Below, one piece after another: positions 14,961 through 17,011 of a stretch of 17,011 bases of DNA. The stretch lies in NCBI GenBank assembly GCA_902826945.1, contig CADEGS010000079.1, positions 1 to 17,011 on the forward strand. Reading direction: 5' to 3'. The stretch is from an uncultured bacterium. Its GTDB lineage: Bacteria; Planctomycetota; UBA1135; GCA-002686595. The position numbers and the translations under genes were made by a program. A model generated the notes under the pieces. The model saw nothing but the letters and a program-made list of their open reading frames with translations. It did not search any database and was not told the origin of the DNA. Every line of letters begins with the position of its first letter. The stretch's first letter is position 1.

Positions 14961-14993
14961 CGGCCCGCGGCCAACACCGCGCGCCGCGGGCCG
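14961..14993 (+). other. 11-bp perfect hairpin between the S41 gene and moxR
   Basis: CGGCCCGCGGC (14961-14971) pairs exactly with GCCGCGGGCCG (14983-14993) around an 11-nt loop. It lies 43 bp past the protease stop and 33 bp before MoxR. There is no T-run after it. It is either a U-tract-less terminator for the protease gene or the 5' leader structure of the MoxR transcript. Confidence 0.5.
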
Positions 14994-15026
14994 TACCGGG
15001 CCCGACCGTACCCCGCGAGACCCGTC

Positions 15027-16023
<997 letters not shown>

Positions 16024-16028
<5 letters not shown>

Positions 16029-16093
16029 GGCCGTGAAGACCTCAGGCGCAGCCTTCGAGCCCGGCGGTGCGCGCCGGGCCCTGCCTTCCTGAG
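16024..16093 (+). other. Overlapping alternative stems in the moxR-DUF58 gap
   Basis: CCTGAGG (16024-16030, covering the MoxR stop) can pair with CCTCAGG (16040-16046). The same CTCAGG (16041-16046) can instead pair with CCTGAG (16088-16093). Between them GCCCGGCG (16059-16066) pairs with CGCCGGGC (16072-16079) over a 5-nt loop. The two outer pairings exclude each other, an arrangement like an attenuator, 7 bp before the DUF58 start. Confidence 0.4.
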
Positions 16094-16100
16094 CCGCGCC

Positions 16101-17011
16101 ATGCCGCCCGCCCGCCCGCGTCCGGACGAACGACCGCGCGCGCCGCTGCTCGCACCCGAGCTGATGGCGCGCGTGCGCGCGATCCAGATCCGCACGCACC
16201 GCCTGGTCTCCGGCGCGCTGCAGGGTGCCTACCGCTCGAACGTGCGCGGCGCCGGCCTCGAGTTCGAGGAGGTGCGCCCCTACCAGCCGGGCGACGAGGT
16301 GCGCTCGATCGACTGGAACGTCACCGCGCGCACGGGCGAGCCGTTCGTCAAGACCTACATCGAGGACCGCCAGCTCGTCCTGCAGCTCGTGGTGGACACC
16401 AGCCGCTCGATGCGCTTCGGCAGCGGCGAGAAGACCAAGAACGAGGCGGCGGCCGAGGTCTGCGCGCTGCTCTCGTTCGTCGCCGCCGCGCAGCAGGACC
16501 AGGTCGGGCTGTGCCTGTTCGACGCCGAGCCCGGCCTGCACCTCGCGCCCGGCACCGGCCACCGCCACATCCTGCGCGTCGTGCGCGAGGTCGTGGCGGC
16601 GCGGCCGACCGGGCTCGGCAGCTCGCTCGCCGCCGTGCTCGAGCACCAGCTGCGCCACCTCAAGCGCCGCGCGCTCGTGTTCGTCGTGTCGGACTTCCTG
16701 GGCGCCCCGGGCGAGCCGTGGGCCGACGCGCTGGCGCGCCTGGCGCGCCGCCACGAGGTCATCGCCGTGCGCGTCTCCGACCCGCTCGAGGAGCGCCTGC
16801 CCGCCGCGGGCCTGCTGCTCGTGGAAGGGCTGGAGGGCGGCGGGCCGCTCGAGATCGACACGAGCTCGGCGGCGGTGCGCGCCGCCTGGAGCGAGCGCGC
16901 CGAGCGCCGCCGCGCCGCGCTGCGCTCGGCCGTGCGCGGCGCGCGCGCCGACTGGATCGAGGTCTCGACCGCGGGCGACGTGGCCGAGCCGATCGTGCGC
17001 TGCTTCGCGCG
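16101..17011 (+). CDS. DUF58 protein with von Willebrand A-like fold (partial at right edge)
   Basis: The frame is open from ATG 16101 to the window end, 303 codons, near the full length of short DUF58 proteins, so only the last few residues may be missing. The DUF58 signature is plain: RPYQPGDEVRSIDWNVTART (59-78), then GEPFVKTYIEDR. A vWA-type metal site DTSRS (99-103, DxSxS) follows in LVVDTSRSM, with further beta strands VGLCLF and LVFVVSDF. No membrane segment is seen, so it is cytoplasmic or peripheral. DUF58 proteins pair with MoxR ATPases, probably as substrate adaptors. The gene is 72 bp downstream of moxR. There is no ribosome site; the start is chosen as the first ATG, and the conserved ARVRAIQIRTHRLVSGALQG region begins 23 residues in. 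Confidence 0.95.
   Translation, partial: MPPARPRPDERPRAPLLAPELMARVRAIQIRTHRLVSGALQGAYRSNVRGAGLEFEEVRPYQPGDEVRSIDWNVTARTGEPFVKTYIEDRQLVLQLVVDTSRSMRFGSGEKTKNEAAAEVCALLSFVAAAQQDQVGLCLFDAEPGLHLAPGTGHRHILRVVREVVAARPTGLGSSLAAVLEHQLRHLKRRALVFVVSDFLGAPGEPWADALARLARRHEVIAVRVSDPLEERLPAAGLLLVEGLEGGGPLEIDTSSAAVRAAWSERAERRRAALRSAVRGARADWIEVSTAGDVAEPIVRCFA

Overview
The window is extremely GC-rich, by eye about three-quarters G+C, and densely coded. Genes are packed into short runs with GTG starts and 4-bp GTGA stop/start overlaps, seen three times. Envelope-directed proteins with TPR, PD40, M56, S41-tricorn and DUF58 domains dominate. This combination, and the near absence of Shine-Dalgarno sites, suggests a high-GC Planctomycetota, possibly of the Pla163/Saltatorellus type; Myxococcota or another large-genome Gram-negative cannot be excluded from sequence alone. 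I see no tRNA, rRNA, CRISPR array or insertion sequence.

Layout on the minus strand, read from high to low coordinates: (1) an 86-aa single-helix coiled-coil protein (11103-11363) overlaps a 374-aa membrane-anchored protein with repeated carboxypeptidase-regulatory-like beta domains (9982-11106). (2) A BlaI repressor (9351-9752) overlaps an M56 BlaR1-like membrane metalloprotease (7804-9354), followed 22 bp later by a secreted coiled-coil, cysteine-rich protein (5832-7781). A BlaI-type dyad operator lies just upstream of blaI. (3) A secreted 1009-aa TPR protein (2705-5734) is followed by ExbB (1816-2499), ExbD (1400-1819) and a PD40 protein that carries a TonB-like SxxxH helix and a Pro/Ala/Glu-rich tail, and runs off the left edge (1-1395).

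On the plus strand, diverging from unit 1: a 1124-aa secreted tricorn-like S41 protease (11544-14918), then a MoxR AAA+ ATPase (15027-16028) and a DUF58 protein (16101 to the right edge).

How they may work together: unit 3 looks like a proton-motive-force-driven ExbB/ExbD motor with its own TonB-like arm built into a beta-propeller protein. Unit 2 looks like a BlaR1/BlaI signalling circuit with the beta-lactam sensor domain replaced by a coiled coil; its apparent output is not a beta-lactamase but a Cys-rich coiled-coil protein. MoxR and DUF58 form the usual chaperone/adaptor pair. The most unusual parts are the TonB-in-a-propeller fusion and the rewired Bla circuit. Intergenic gaps repeatedly hold strong perfect hairpins without U-tracts.
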